A DNA stretch of 64,000 nucleotides from Cycas panzhihuaensis (lineage: Eukaryota > Cycadophyta): contig CM041465.1 of NCBI GenBank assembly GCA_023213395.1, positions 189,913,741 through 189,977,740 of the forward strand, given 5' to 3'. Every line of letters starts with the position of its first letter. The first letter of the stretch is position 1. Made by a program: the position numbers and the translations under genes. The notes under the pieces were generated by a model that searched no databases, was not told where the DNA came from, and saw only the letters and a program-made list of their open reading frames with translations. Below, piece after piece: positions 13,427-24,849 of this stretch.

Positions 13427-13494
13427 TGCAATGAACCATTACACCCAAACCACGAGGTGTTAGTGAAGAGGGCCCCCCACCAAGTAGACCATCA
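13427..13494 (-). repeat. 68-bp LTR, inner copy
   Basis: On the minus strand it starts TGATGG directly after a GGGGGAGG tract (about 13495-13503) and ends TTGCA two bases before the PBS, giving canonical TG...CA ends. Confidence 0.68.
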
Positions 13495-16450
13495 CCTCCC
13501 CCTAGGTTGAACAGGCTAGCTTCACCTAACTTTGCTTTCACTGGTATTCATATGCCTCATAGGCCCTGGTTATGACAACATTTTGCACATCGACGATATT
13601 TAATACCCAATTAAATTCTTTATGTTTGAGAAATAAGTAGAAATATATCTACTTACAAAGGTAATGGTAAAGAAGAGCAATGCTAACCTAGATAAATTCT
13701 TAACATAGGTTATTGTTAACATGACTATTGATGGTTATATTCATGATTGGGCTCAAGTTATTAGTGAGACAATAGTGGATCATTTGTGAGGCATCTATGA
13801 TGGCAAAATATTTTAAATAACACCCTATTTATTTTATGCCATTACTAGTAATTATGACTTTGGTAGGGCATTTCCTTAAAATCAGATAAATTTTGAAGGA
13901 GAGAAGCCTATGAGTTTTTGGTATCCTAAGACATGAAGGAATAAGTGTAAGTAGTATTATACAATAACAAATGAATTTATATACAAAATAAACATGGTCA
14001 CTAGTACTGGCTTGGTCAATCAGATATCTAACTCCATTAGGACTTCATTGGTAAGGATTGAGAATTATAGAAATGGAGATCATTTTCTCCAACAACAATT
14101 GTATACAATAGGAATTTATGGATTTGAAGGCAAGGTTCCTTTTTTGCCAAAATACCTTGAAGCAAGGGTATGTATTATTGAAACTTGTAGATAATTACTA
14201 GTGATTAAAGATTTTTTTACTAGTTTTAAGAAGGCCCCTCTCCACATGCTCATATTTAACATTGAAAAATATTGCACAAATTTATGGAACTTTTTAAGTA
14301 GCTAGGATGAAAAGATGAAAAGGTTTAGGATTAACAAGATGGATGCTTACTTTTATGATCTTAATGAGATCATGACAACTCAGTTGATAGTTGCGAGATT
14401 GAATCCCACATGCCATAAGCCTAGTTATTATGATAATAAGAGAAACTTTGAAAGTTATGAGTAGGTTTTAACTCTTACGTAGGGACATTTTAATAGTCAA
14501 TTCCCCCCCTCCACTGCAACACCCCCCTACCACCTACACTCACAAACACCTTCAAATAATAATGATTGTGATAATTCTACCTTTAATGATAATGCAAATC
14601 CCATCATAATAGAAAAAGGAATATAGAGGATCATGAAGATGAACTGGATTAGGGAGGTATGGGGAGGTAGGAGAAGAGTGTTATTGTGATACAACTAAGC
14701 TAGTTTGATCTAATTTCACCTACAATCTCTTAGAATAAGGAGGGGAAGGTTGGAAAGAAAAGTAAAGTTATAGCATCTTCTGAAGAAAGGGTTTCCAAGA
14801 GGGGAAGATAAGGTAATTTGATTCATAGATAGTCAATTTTCTAAGTTATTATACATATTGGAATTTAAATATAAGATCCAAATCAGTAATTGGAGATTTA
14901 GGAGAAGAATTTAGAATATGGAAAAGCTCTAAACAAGTCCCTACAACTCTAGAGACCTAACAAGTACTTCCACGTATGTAACTATTAGTGCTTAAATAAC
15001 TCAGAGATGGAAGAAGGTAAATCACCTTCTTTCACTAAAGTTAGAAGATTTTCTCTGGCTTTTAAAAAGGATAATAAGAAGTAAAGCATTTAATTAGTTT
15101 AAGTTTCCCCTTAGCAAACAATAGGTAAAAGAAATGAAGGGGTAGTGGAGTTTAATCTCTAAGAGTTATTCATTCAAATATCTCAATATACTCTATTTAA
15201 GAGAGCTAATTTCTAATTGGTAACCAACCATAGTCAAATGTGATGTGATCCACCTATAAGCTAAGGTAGAAAGCTAAAGAAGTAAAATCAAATCCCTCCA
15301 AAGAAAATATGGTGGAATCTAAAAGATGTTTGTTATACTACCACTTTAACAAATATCACCATTAAGGCTCTAAGAAAAAGAAAAGTGTACTGAGCTCCCA
15401 CCTACTACAATAATTTAGGCTCTAAAATCTAAAGAGATTTTAGAGGAAATAAAGGAGATGAGAAACATATAAAGGAAATTCCTAGTATAATTAGTCTAGA
15501 AAGTAGATTTTAGTTCCCATGTATTATCAAGTTAGGTGGCATTTATTCAAAAAGATTTAGAAGATGAGAAGGCCTCATTTAAAAAGGCCTTAGAGGTTGA
15601 ACGGAAAAAAGCTAATGGAGTATTGACTAATCCCATGATTGATGATCTCTCCCACCTAGAAAATTGAAAGTTTACATTAGAGACATTACTAAACAATATT
15701 TAGAGAATGTTCCAGTATGTGAATGAGATTAGGAGACAATTGGATGGCTTAATTAAAGACTTAGATTAGCTCATTTTTAAAATAAAAATACTTGATTTAA
15801 CCATAGGAAAATTAAATTTTATTTCAAAGGAATACTATGTGATACTTGCTAAAGAAGAACTAACAAAGATAGAGGAACAAATTAATTCTAAAGATTTGGC
15901 TAGTGAATTTTTTAAGAAATAGAGAAACATGATATTTTCTAGAGCACAATTAGGTTATATAAGATATTTATTAATAATTTTATATTATAAAATAAATTTA
16001 TTAACTAATCAATCACTTCTTATTTTATTAGAGGTAGTCTAAGAATTCTAAGAGGATATGGAGAAGTTAAAACATGTGTCAAAATAAGTAAAGTATAATT
16101 AAGCAATAGTTGTAACTAACCTACTACCTTGACATAACCATTAGTTCCTATGAGGAAGGGCCATAAAAGGTAGATTGCATGAATGAAAGGGACTCTATGT
16201 TTTTCTTTAGGCACTTAATTTCTTCTTATTATCTTTTATCTATATAACTAGAGATTTTTGTTAAGCCCTTGGGGCTTGGAGATTAAGAAATTATTAATCA
16301 CTTATTGAGAAGTCTAATAGCCAAGATTATTGGCTAATATTTTTTTTATAACAAAAAATAGATGTACATTACCATTGGCTCTATTTTCTTATAAAAGATC
16401 ACATGATTCTTGATAATTTCCTTTTAATAGAGAGTATAGCTACCTTAGAT

Positions 16451-17784
16451 TTTTATTGAAAGATTATATAAATATTTTCTCTATTTAGGATTGACATAAA
16501 AAGATTGCCTTTGCCTCAAATATGGATGAACTTAAAGACTTATAAACTTTATGCATTTATCACCTTCCTAAAAGAAAGACTTATCCTAACTCCAGTTAAA
16601 CATAGGTAAAAATTTATAACTTGTTATCTAAAGAGTAAGAGGATTGATAAGAAGGAATTAGAACCATGGGATCAATCTACTCATGGATAAGCTCGTGGGG
16701 ACTCATTCTTCTAATAATAACCCATCATGAGAGTAGGGGTGTGGAAGGTATCCTAATCTAATTCTAACTTACTGTATAACTCCTAGAGGGTGAATGAGAT
16801 GAAAAAAAACTATTCTTAACTAAAGGAATGGTAATACTTCAACTTTCCCAACTACACACAATTGAGATAGTTGCCTATCACCTAATAATTCAAAACACAA
16901 TAAAGTTATATGTTCTTAAGAGATGTTGAGTCTGTATGATGGGGGAATCAGGTCTCAATAAATTAAAACATGATCAAAGGAGTATGAGACCCATCCTAAG
17001 GGATCATAACCATACAACATATAATTAAATGCAAGTTAAGTATGCTCTCTTTAATTGTATACAAGCATTAAATAACCTAAACTATACAAGCATAATAAAC
17101 AAAGAAAGTAAACTAGAGTAATACACCTAAATGCAAGTTATATACCTGTGTCTCTTATCTCTTTCTCTTTCTAGTTTCTTAAACTTAAATATAAAATGAT
17201 ATTTATTAACTAAGCATACATAAGAAGAAAGAAACATTTCTTTGATTACACTTATATTATCCTAGGTGCAAATGACAGAATAATCCTTTGCCTCACTTTT
17301 CTTTTTATTTTCTAGTTAAGAAAATAATATAATTATATACACTTGCCTTTTGTTTTATATTAACTAGAAAGGAAGAATATAAGTGAACCAATCTTTCTCT
17401 TTTTTATTAAATGCAAAAGCACTCAATCCATCAAACAATTAAAAAATAAAAATATTATAGGAAGGGATAAAATAAACATATGGAATTCTTTTTCCTTCTT
17501 CCTTTTATTTCAATTAAGATCAATTAGAAAGAAATGCAACCAAGAAATGAAATTTTAAATACAAAAAAGGTAAAGAATTTTTGCATCTTTTACTTTTTCT
17601 TTAAAACTAATTAAATCCTCCAATACATTTTTCTTGCATTAATCAATTTTGTATGAATAATATTTGAGTATTTGTCTCAATTATAAACTTAAATTTATAA
17701 CAAAAGCATAAACCTTCTTACCAAAATTTTGGTAGCATTTCTAGTATACTTGGAGAATTTGGGCAAAAAAATAATATAAGATAT
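16451..17784. other. AT-rich stretch, no genes seen
   Basis: A weak G-rich stretch followed by TG (TAGGGGTGTGG near 16733-16743) comes shortly after the end of the unknown reading region and could be a polypurine tract with an LTR start. I found no second copy to support this. Confidence 0.3.
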
Positions 17785-18040
17785 TAGGATAATACCCACA
17801 TTGAGACTATTTCCTAAATCTTGATATATCAGCGTTTGGTGATACCTTTCTTGGCATTTGTTAATGCCAAGTGTTTGTGAACCTTAAGAGATATGTTAAT
17901 GCTCTCTCAATCCTACTTGTTTATTCATGGGGTCTAGAGACTATGATGTTTATCAATACCACCCACTTGTTAGAGTTCTTTATTCCTTCTTATTCTTTGT
18001 TCCTCATATCATTATGCTCTCAAATACCTATATTTTGCTA
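17785..18040 (+). repeat. LTR related to the Copia-4 3' LTR
   Basis: About 250 bp align along their length with 51408-51658. Shared landmarks in the same order are the (T)(A/G)GGATAAT start, ACTATTT-like and TAAATCTT blocks, GGACCTTAAGA-like, TTTATTCAT, ATCAA and CACTTTGCTCT-like blocks. No coding region attaches to it, so it may be a solo or truncated LTR, or the end of the element carrying the 12570-16450 reading region. Confidence 0.6.
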
Positions 18041-18433
18041 AATTAGTAAGTAGGATCATAAAACATATATGCATATAATAATAAGGTAGAAAATAAAAAA
18101 AAGAACACTATAGATCAATACATATTAGATGCATCAAATTGTGATCATCAAATTGCTTGAATGATCATTATTAATTCTAGTAGGGTTTTGTTGTATGAAA
18201 AAATATAATATACAGAGAATGGAGATTGTGCTTAATTTATAAGTATTTAAAACTTGTAATATAAGAATTTGATTAGATGACATAATAGGCTAATGTTATT
18301 GGCCTATTATTTAGTAAATGGGAGGACTCAACTACATTATATATTATATTTGAATTACATCATGGTATATTATAAGGTTACAATGATACATAGATTATAA
18401 ACATAAATGAATGATGCCATTATATTTTAACAC
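18041..18433 (-). repeat. probable 3' LTR of Copia-3
   Basis: On the minus strand, the RNase H C-terminus of Copia-3 is followed by a TTAAGGGATGG-like tract and then TGTTAAAATATAATGGC, a typical copia LTR start, at about 18433. The other end is uncertain; the LTR-like sequence at 17785-18040 limits it. No second copy lies in the window. Confidence 0.45.
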
Positions 18434-18469
18434 CATCCCTTAATAATAGCTTCATTTGTATTAATGTTG

Positions 18470-18690
18470 AGGTTACGCTAGAACCTTTCAAACTTTGGTC
18501 TTTTAAGTTCTTTCATGAAGATATTTGCCACTTGGTCCTCAATCAGTCGATATGTTAAGTTAAGTTTTTTATTTCATACATGCTTATGGATGAAGTGAGG
18601 ATGGACCTCTATGTATTTGGTTTGAGCATAGAAGATAGTATTCTTATGTGACTTGCCATTAATTAAGTGACCTTAGGATATATTAACCTC
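18470..18690 (-). pseudogene. RNase H C-terminal fragment of Copia-3
   Basis: Minus-strand translation gives QTKYIEVHPHFIHKHV, then a LIEDQVANIFMK block, which correspond to the RTKHIEIHHHFIRE and QxADIxTK blocks that end copia pol. A stop replaces Gln in between. It is followed by a polypurine-like tract and LTR start. It supplies exactly the part missing from the fragment at 24850-25551. Confidence 0.75.
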
Positions 18691-18697
18691 TTTTAAT

Positions 18698-18714
18698 CCC
18701 CCCCCCCCCCTTAA
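18698..18714 (-). promoter_or_regulatory. G-rich polypurine tract, probably of Copia-B
   Basis: Minus-strand TTAA followed by 13 consecutive G. It lies downstream of the Copia-B pol end in the element's own direction. The run is unusually long and no clear TG start follows it. Confidence 0.5.
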
Positions 18715-18959
18715 TGGTAGAAGGTCATTTTGAGAAAATCTATTCTATGAGGTCTTTATTTAAGCCGCATTATTATATTAAAATTCTAAATGACACTTTT
18801 GTGAGAAAACCCTAATGAGGAATAAAAACCCATAAACTTTCTAAGATCTCTTTTATAAATCAAAATGGCCAAGGTGCCTCTTGATATAGTCTAATAGACA
18901 AGTAGCTTAAATGTATAGCTTGGTCTAGTGAGTCTTCATATACCATTTGGTCATCCCCT

Positions 18960-19140
18960 ATATCCTTTCGGGTTTTCATAGATTTTGATTTTCCAAAACT
19001 AGTATAATCCTTATCCTTCTATACCCACATAGGGTTTTCATAAATAGGATAGAGTAGAGACTTACTCTTATTCTTCCATACTTACAAGGGGTTTTTATGA
19101 ATAGAATAGAGTATGATGATCCTATTGCTATCTTCTTTGA
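18960..19140. repeat. three tandem copies of a ~60-bp unit in the Copia-B 3' region
   Basis: Units begin near 18961, 19021 and 19080. Each carries a GGGTTTT(C/T)AT(A/G)-like core with TATCC/TATAC before it and ATAG-rich sequence after it. They lie between the end of pol and the polypurine tract, outside the coding part. Confidence 0.65.
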
Positions 19141-19164
19141 TTAGTTAAAGATGGAGGTCTTAAG

Positions 19165-22100
19165 GCCGAGTTGCCTTTAGAATCATTTAAACTTTACCCT
19201 TTGTAGTGGTTTGGTAAAGATATCAGCTACTTGATCTACTATGGGATAATATTCTAGTTGAATTATGCCATCATGAACTAGTTCTCTAATCCTATAGACT
19301 TATGTATTTGGTACAATTGTGAAATATAGGATTTTTTACCATGTGGATTGCTGATTGATTATCCACAAGAATGCTAGTAGGACTTGTTTAGGTGATATTC
19401 AGTGTTTCTAATAATTTTCTAAGTCATATCACCTTCTTATTAGTCTCATAAGTATCAATGTATTCAGCTTTAACAGTTGAATCAATAACTATTTTCTGCC
19501 ATCTAGATCTCCATTAAAAACATTATATACCTAGACGTAGATCTTCCTATATCTTTATCTCCTGCAAACTCTAAGTCTATGTATGCCAAAAGCTTAAATT
19601 CATTATTAGGTTCATATGATAGACCAAATTTTATAGTTGTCTTTAGGTATTTTAACACTCAAATAGTAACTTGCCAATGATTTTGCTTAGGATTTATCAT
19701 GAATCATCTAAGAATATCGATAGAGTATGTGATATCTAGCCTTGTATTGGTAATATATATAAGATTATCTACAAGTTTCCTATAGAGTGTTGTATCCATC
19801 TACTTAGTGTCATAATTAACTGAGAGTTTAGTATTAGGGTCCATAGGTAAAGCCATTGGTTGAGCATCTACTAACTAAAACTTAGTTAAAAGATCACTGA
19901 TGTATTTTTCTTAGGAGAGGAAAATTTTTCATTCTTCTGTATTAATTCAATTCTCAAGTAATATTTTATCAAACCAACGTCAAACAATTCTAATATTTTA
20001 CCAAGGTCCTTTTTCAGTTAGCTTATTACCTATTCAGTATTACCCATTACTAGCATGTCATCCATAAAGATTATAAGATACTTGACTTTGTCTTTTTGGT
20101 GCTTAATAAATAATATTGCATTAATATCTTTGTAGTCATAAACTCCGTATCCAAATTACCTCATTCTTTTAGACACCTTGGCAAACCAAGCATGGGGGGC
20201 TTGTTTAAAGTTGTACAAGGACTTTTTGAGCCTATAAACCTTATGCTATTGACCTTTGATCTCGTATCCTTTTGGTTGAGCCATATTAATTTCTTCTTCA
20301 AGATCCCCATTGAAAAACATGCTTTTAATATTGAGCTGGTAAAATTTTCAATCCTATTGAGTAGCTAAGGCCATAAGAGTTCTAATTATAGGTCACTTGG
20401 TTGTAGGTGCAAAGACTTATGTGTAGTCATAACCTTCCCTTTGTGTGAATCCTTTAGCTATTAACCTTGCCTTGTGTTTTTTCAGGGTGGCATCTGATAT
20501 GTGTTTATTTTTGAACACCCATTTATTTTAAACTATCTTCTTGACAAGTGGTAGATGAATGAGCTCCCATGTACTATTATTTATGAGAGATTAATATTCT
20601 CCATTTATTACATTTCTATATTTCATAGCTTCTTGGTATGAGGGGGTCTCTTCATTAGAAGTAAGCTACAGTTTTGATAGTTCAAGCTTAGTATATAATG
20701 ATTATTATATCCTTACTATATGGGAACTTCAAGTTCTAATTTTTCCCACCTTATTAAGTCGTATACCCTTATTTAACTAGTAGGCTTTACAAAAACCTAG
20801 AGTTGGGAATGAGATCCTTATTTCCTTAACTTCTTGGTTCTTATCTTATTTATTGAAATGACCATTTTATGAGGAGCATGTTAATACACCTAATGAAGAT
20901 GGTCCTTCTACCATTGTTTTACCTTTGTCAACTGAAGGTGGAGAGAATGATTCTTCTATAATGGCTTTGACTTTGTCAACTCTGCTATCTTCAAAGAATA
21001 GTGTTGGATGTACACTCATCAGTTTAAAGTCACAACTTATATCCTCTAAGACTCTATTATCAGTTTCCAATATTTGGAGTAATTTATATGTATCCCCCCC
21101 CCTCCCTGTCCCCTAAAATATTTTAGAATCTGAACATCATACTTGATAACATCATTGTAGCATTGTGAGGGTGTTTTGGAGTCCAGTCTAAGCACCTAAT
21201 TCTCAATCTCTATAAAAATAACATCTTTGGTAATGATAATTTTTTGTTGTGAAGGTATAAAGACCTTATACCTTTTCTTGTCTATAAGGTATTTGAGAAA
21301 GATGCCTTTAAGTGCCCGAGTTTATTTTAATTTGCATCCAAAATGTGGCCATAGTATGTAGACCCAAAAATTTCAAAGTAATAAATAATGGGGATTTGAC
21401 TTAACCATTTTTTATTAGGTAATTATCCTTCCTTTAATGGGCTAACAACATTGACATAATAAATAATTATCCAGATGAATTCAGCCCATAGGTAGGAAGG
21501 TATATTTTTGTATACCAACATAGCTTGAGCTATGTTCATGATTATCCTATTCATGTGCTTGACAACTCTATTTTGTTATGAGGTACCTGCTACTATTGTT
21601 TGATATTTTATGCCATTATATTGAAGGTAGCTTTTAAACTTATGTGAGATATATTTGTGATTATTATTAGTTTGAAGACATTTGAGTTGAAAACTTGACT
21701 CTTTTTCAGTATGTACTTTAAATTCTTTGAATATATGGAATGCTTCATCTTTCTTATATAGAAAAGCTACCTATAATTTCTTAATAAAATCATCAATGAG
21801 AAAGATGTAATATATCTTGCCTTTTAGTGAAGGAATGGGTATTGGTCTACATAGATCATAGTATACCAATTGTAATGGATGGCTTGATTTTCACTGACTT
21901 TTGAGAAAGGGTTGTCGATGAGATTTAACAATGATACAAGCTTTACATTTGAAGGGCTTTGAGGAGAACTTTGGAAGACTTGGAAGAGTGTTATAAATAT
22001 CTCTAAGTCTATCAATGTGAATATGGCCCATGTGAGCATGTCAAAGAGCTTCTGGTGATAATGTTGGATGGGTTAGGATGGTGTTAAATACAAATTCTTC

Positions 22101-22950
22101 ATCAGCATAAGGGCTTTGGGCATAATACACTTCAGAAGATGGAGAGCCATTTAATCAAAAGAGTTTGCTAGTAAGATGTCCTGTCAAGGCCACTTGATTA
22201 ATTGGAGGGTGAATGACTTGGAGAGTCTAGTCAAGTCATTTACAGTTACACTTAGATTAAATCCATAAGAGATAAGTGTGGATAATGAAAGCAAGTTTTG
22301 TTTGAGATTGGATATGTATAAGATATTAAGTGATATAAAATTTCTTAATCCTAGGAGATTTTAGTGAATGTTACCAATTCCTTTAATAGGTTATCATGAT
22401 TTGTTAGCCATATGAACAACTCCTTAAATATTTGATTAAATGTTCGTTATAGAATATGATTGGATGTCATATGCTAATTTGTTCTTATATCTATGATCCA
22501 CTGTCTATTGATTAAAGTAACACTATTTGTAATTCTAATAGGGCTTAGCATTAGTAAAGGGAATTCACAAGTGATATATCTAAATCAATCTTCAAAGTAT
22601 CTATGTAGTTGGTCAATTCTATTTGATGCTGAAGATCCCTTAATTTTTTGAAAGTATGCTTGTATAAAACCTATACCACTAAATGATTCTTTATAAGTTT
22701 CTTTAACATTATGAGCTCTATGTTTTGGTTAGAACTTAGCCAACTTATAAGTGGTAGTTCTGCAATCTTTTGTAAAGTGTCTTTTATAGTTATACTGATT
22801 TACACATAATAGTTTGATTGTCAATCCCTGAAGAGTTACTGATTTAGTTTGACTATCTTAGTTTTTATTAAGGTGGCCCTTAGCCTTGAGACAGTTGAGG
22901 TTATGACAAGAGGAACATAGAAATGAATACTATAATGAGGAGGCAAGCAA
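19165..22950 (-). pseudogene. copia gag-end and pol of Copia-B
   Basis: Read from 22950 downwards, there is a zinc-knuckle-like block near 22800-22900, then GAG-pre-integrase around 22040-21830 with CKAC-like cysteines and a frameshift. The integrase core and C-terminal part follow to about 21250, including a VKHMNRIIMNIAQAML block. RT is at about 20600-19900, with an SMFFNGDLEEEINMAQPKGY-type block near 20330, FKQAPHAWF near 20190 and FMDDMLVMGN near 20070. RNase H is at about 19620-19165, with DLEFAGDKDIGRSTS, STVKAEYIDTYE, VDNQSAIHMVKNPIFHN and VDQVADIFTKPLQRVKF. Stops and shifts are frequent. Several key motifs remain readable although Y of YVDD is F. Not functional. Confidence 0.85.
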
Positions 22951-24756
22951 TAATTAAGTATTTTTCAATAATTATAAAGAATGGGTATAAGCAATGATAC
23001 AAGAATGAGGTCTAATATAGAGCTGATAAAGAGTGGTGATGTGTCATACCATTAACCTCTAACTTATATCCAAATGTAAGTAAGGTTTTGATTCCTAAGA
23101 CTTCTAGTATATGATTAGGGCCTTCACCCACAATACCCACACCTATACTTGATGATGAAATCTAAGTTATAGTGGAGCCTAGGTACTCCTAGTTCTTACC
23201 CAATTCACTAGTGAGCAGATATATAACTCCTTCGAAGAGTCAAATTGTATGTGTGTATCCCATAGCTATGATAGATATTGGACCAAGCTGATTTTAATCT
23301 TGCATTAAGGTTTTAGTTGTCCTGGATGGTTATTAGGATAATCCCTAAAAAGAGCCTGTAGGTATGGCTAACCTATCACTCCACTAGTATTCTAGTTAAG
23401 GCTAGACCTAATAAGAAACTCACATCTCCCTTAGGGCCTAGACTTCATCCAATCATAGTCTATTTCAACCAAGATAAATGTGTGCACAAGTTATGAACTA
23501 GTGGTATAAATCGAATGTAATGGGTTTATTTTAGGGAATATATAAATATGTTTGTATTTATATTACTGAAATGAATTGCTAATATGTTGGTGCTTATTTT
23601 TTTGCTTTTGTTTATCAGTATATATATACATGAGCAAATATACAAAGATGTTAAGTATAAACACCAGATTTTACTATAATCTAGGTGTTTTACTATTACA
23701 ATGAGTTTTTTTTTTTTTTCTTTTGCTATTTGAGAAACCTCTTCTTTTTTGTTAAGAAAAAGAAAAAAATAAAAAACTTAAAATTTTACTTCTAAACTTA
23801 AATTTTGACCAAGAGAGAAAGTATTAAGAAAAGTGAGAGGAATCTGAATCTTCTATTATAAACTTTTATAAGGTTATGCAACCATATGAAATAGTCAAAA
23901 TGTTTTAACTTAAAACATGACTCTTCCAAATGATATATCTCACTATGGTAAGTTAAAAAGTCTTATAGCAAAACTTCTAAAAATGAGTAAAAATAACCCA
24001 AAACTCATCAAAACTCCTATGAGATTTTCCCTAGTAGAAATCTGAATTTTAAAGAAATCTCTCTCTCTGGTATATCAAATCTAATAAAACTTGATTTTTT
24101 GGATTCCTTGAGGCTACATCTACTAAACCCTCAAGGAATTTTAACATGCCTTGAAAATTGTGAGAAAATTTCTTTAAAAAAAAACTATATTAAGCCAACT
24201 AAACTTTTATTTTTTGAGGCTGATCAAGGTAGAATTTGGAGATGGTGCAGAAGATAAAAATGTTTATCTTACTTGGGCATCCATCTTTGTAAATTTTTAG
24301 CTAAAATAGATAACTTTTAATTTTTACCTCTCATAGGGCTAAATAACATTTTTTTGAATGGCTTAGGCTTATTTTTATCACTTACAAGAGGCTAAAAATT
24401 TTCTTTATAACTTTATAATATATATTTTATAACTAAAAACTGATTTATAATTTAAAATCAATATAATCTTCCTTAATAAAATTTAAAATTAGCTATAAAA
24501 ATTAATAAAAAGATATTTTTTTCTAAGAGTTTAAAGCTAAGAAACCTTCTTCTAGTTAACAACTTTGATCCTCAATATACCTGTAAATAAATAAACGATA
24601 TTAAAATATGCTATAAATAAAATATAAGTTTTACATAATAAAAAAACTCTCAAAATTTTAAAAATAATGGGTGCACTCTCAATACTTCACATTGAAGATG
24701 AAGGAGAGGCAAAATATCTCTGTGTAAGTAGAATGGAGTGAATAGATCATCTTTTA
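22951..24756 (-). other. 5' leader and probable gag region of Copia-B, no clear domains
   Basis: This lies between the PBS and the recognisable zinc-knuckle block, where gag belongs. I could not trace a UBN2-type gag in any frame. A T-run at about 23706-23720 and the strongly AT-rich 23700-24700 suggest an untranslated leader. Confidence 0.35.
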
Positions 24757-24768
24757 GCTCTAATACCA
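24757..24768 (-). promoter_or_regulatory. PBS of Copia-B
   Basis: Minus-strand TGGTATTAGAGC differs by one transition from the initiator tRNA-Met complement, and lies two bases from the LTR end at 24771, the same spacing as in the array at 13 kb. Confidence 0.7.
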
Positions 24769-24770
24769 CT

Positions 24771-24843
24771 TGTAACTTACCGTTACACCAAAAACTCGTG
24801 GGTGATTTAGGAAGAGGACTCCTTAGCAAGTGAACTAACCATA
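24771..24843 (-). repeat. 73-bp 5' LTR of Copia-B
   Basis: Minus-strand sequence ends GGTGTAACGGTAAGTTACA before the PBS and shares blocks with the 68-bp LTRs at 13003-13494 (CCTCTTC, CACC, GGTGTAA, TTACA). Beyond about 24850 the sequence is RNase H coding of Copia-3, which fixes the outer boundary within a few bases. Confidence 0.55.
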
Positions 24844-24849
24844 GTCTAA

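Larger units (their letters stand above)
13003..13600 (-). mobile_element. tandem array of a tiny-LTR element (TRIM/SMART class)
   Basis: Read on the minus strand, the array is: partial internal region, polypurine tract, 68-bp LTR, PBS, shortened internal region, partial LTR, PBS, complete internal region, polypurine tract, 68-bp LTR. LTR units share their sequence, for example CACTAACACCTCG-like and GGTGTAA-like blocks, and each ends two bases before a TGGTATC(A/G)(A/G)AGC site. The two complete LTRs are the same length. The middle unit has lost about 75 bp across the polypurine tract and LTR start. No protein is encoded, as in TRIM and SMART elements. The array interrupts the reading region that starts at 12570. 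A tandem tRNA-derived SINE is the main alternative because tRNA-like boxes lie next to the PBS. Confidence 0.7.
12570..16450 (+). pseudogene. long decayed reading region, protein not recognised
   Basis: One frame stays unusually readable from an ATG at 12570 to about 12995. It continues beyond the inserted 68-bp-LTR array from about 13605 to 14560, and patchily to about 16450. Most interrupting stops are TAG or TAA of the kind produced from Gln codons. The longest open piece, 13994-14194, encodes 66 residues without a familiar domain. The part around 14480-14560 is Pro/Thr/Ser/Asn-rich, then basic, and 15540-15950 is rich in Leu, Lys, Glu and Asp in a pattern suggesting coiled coil. A large gag-like protein of an LTR element or pararetrovirus-like element is a guess from context only. 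I see no zinc knuckle, protease or RT. Confidence 0.4.
18698..24843 (-). mobile_element. Copia-B, minus-strand copia element with a very short LTR
   Basis: From right to left the element has a 73-bp LTR-like sequence, a PBS, a gag-like region, a full set of copia pol domains, a 3' untranslated part with three tandem repeats, and a G-rich tract at its end. It separates the RNase H halves of Copia-3, so it inserted into that element. I could not find a matching 3' LTR left of the G tract, so the left boundary is approximate. The LTR end resembles that of the array at 13003-13600. Confidence 0.6.
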
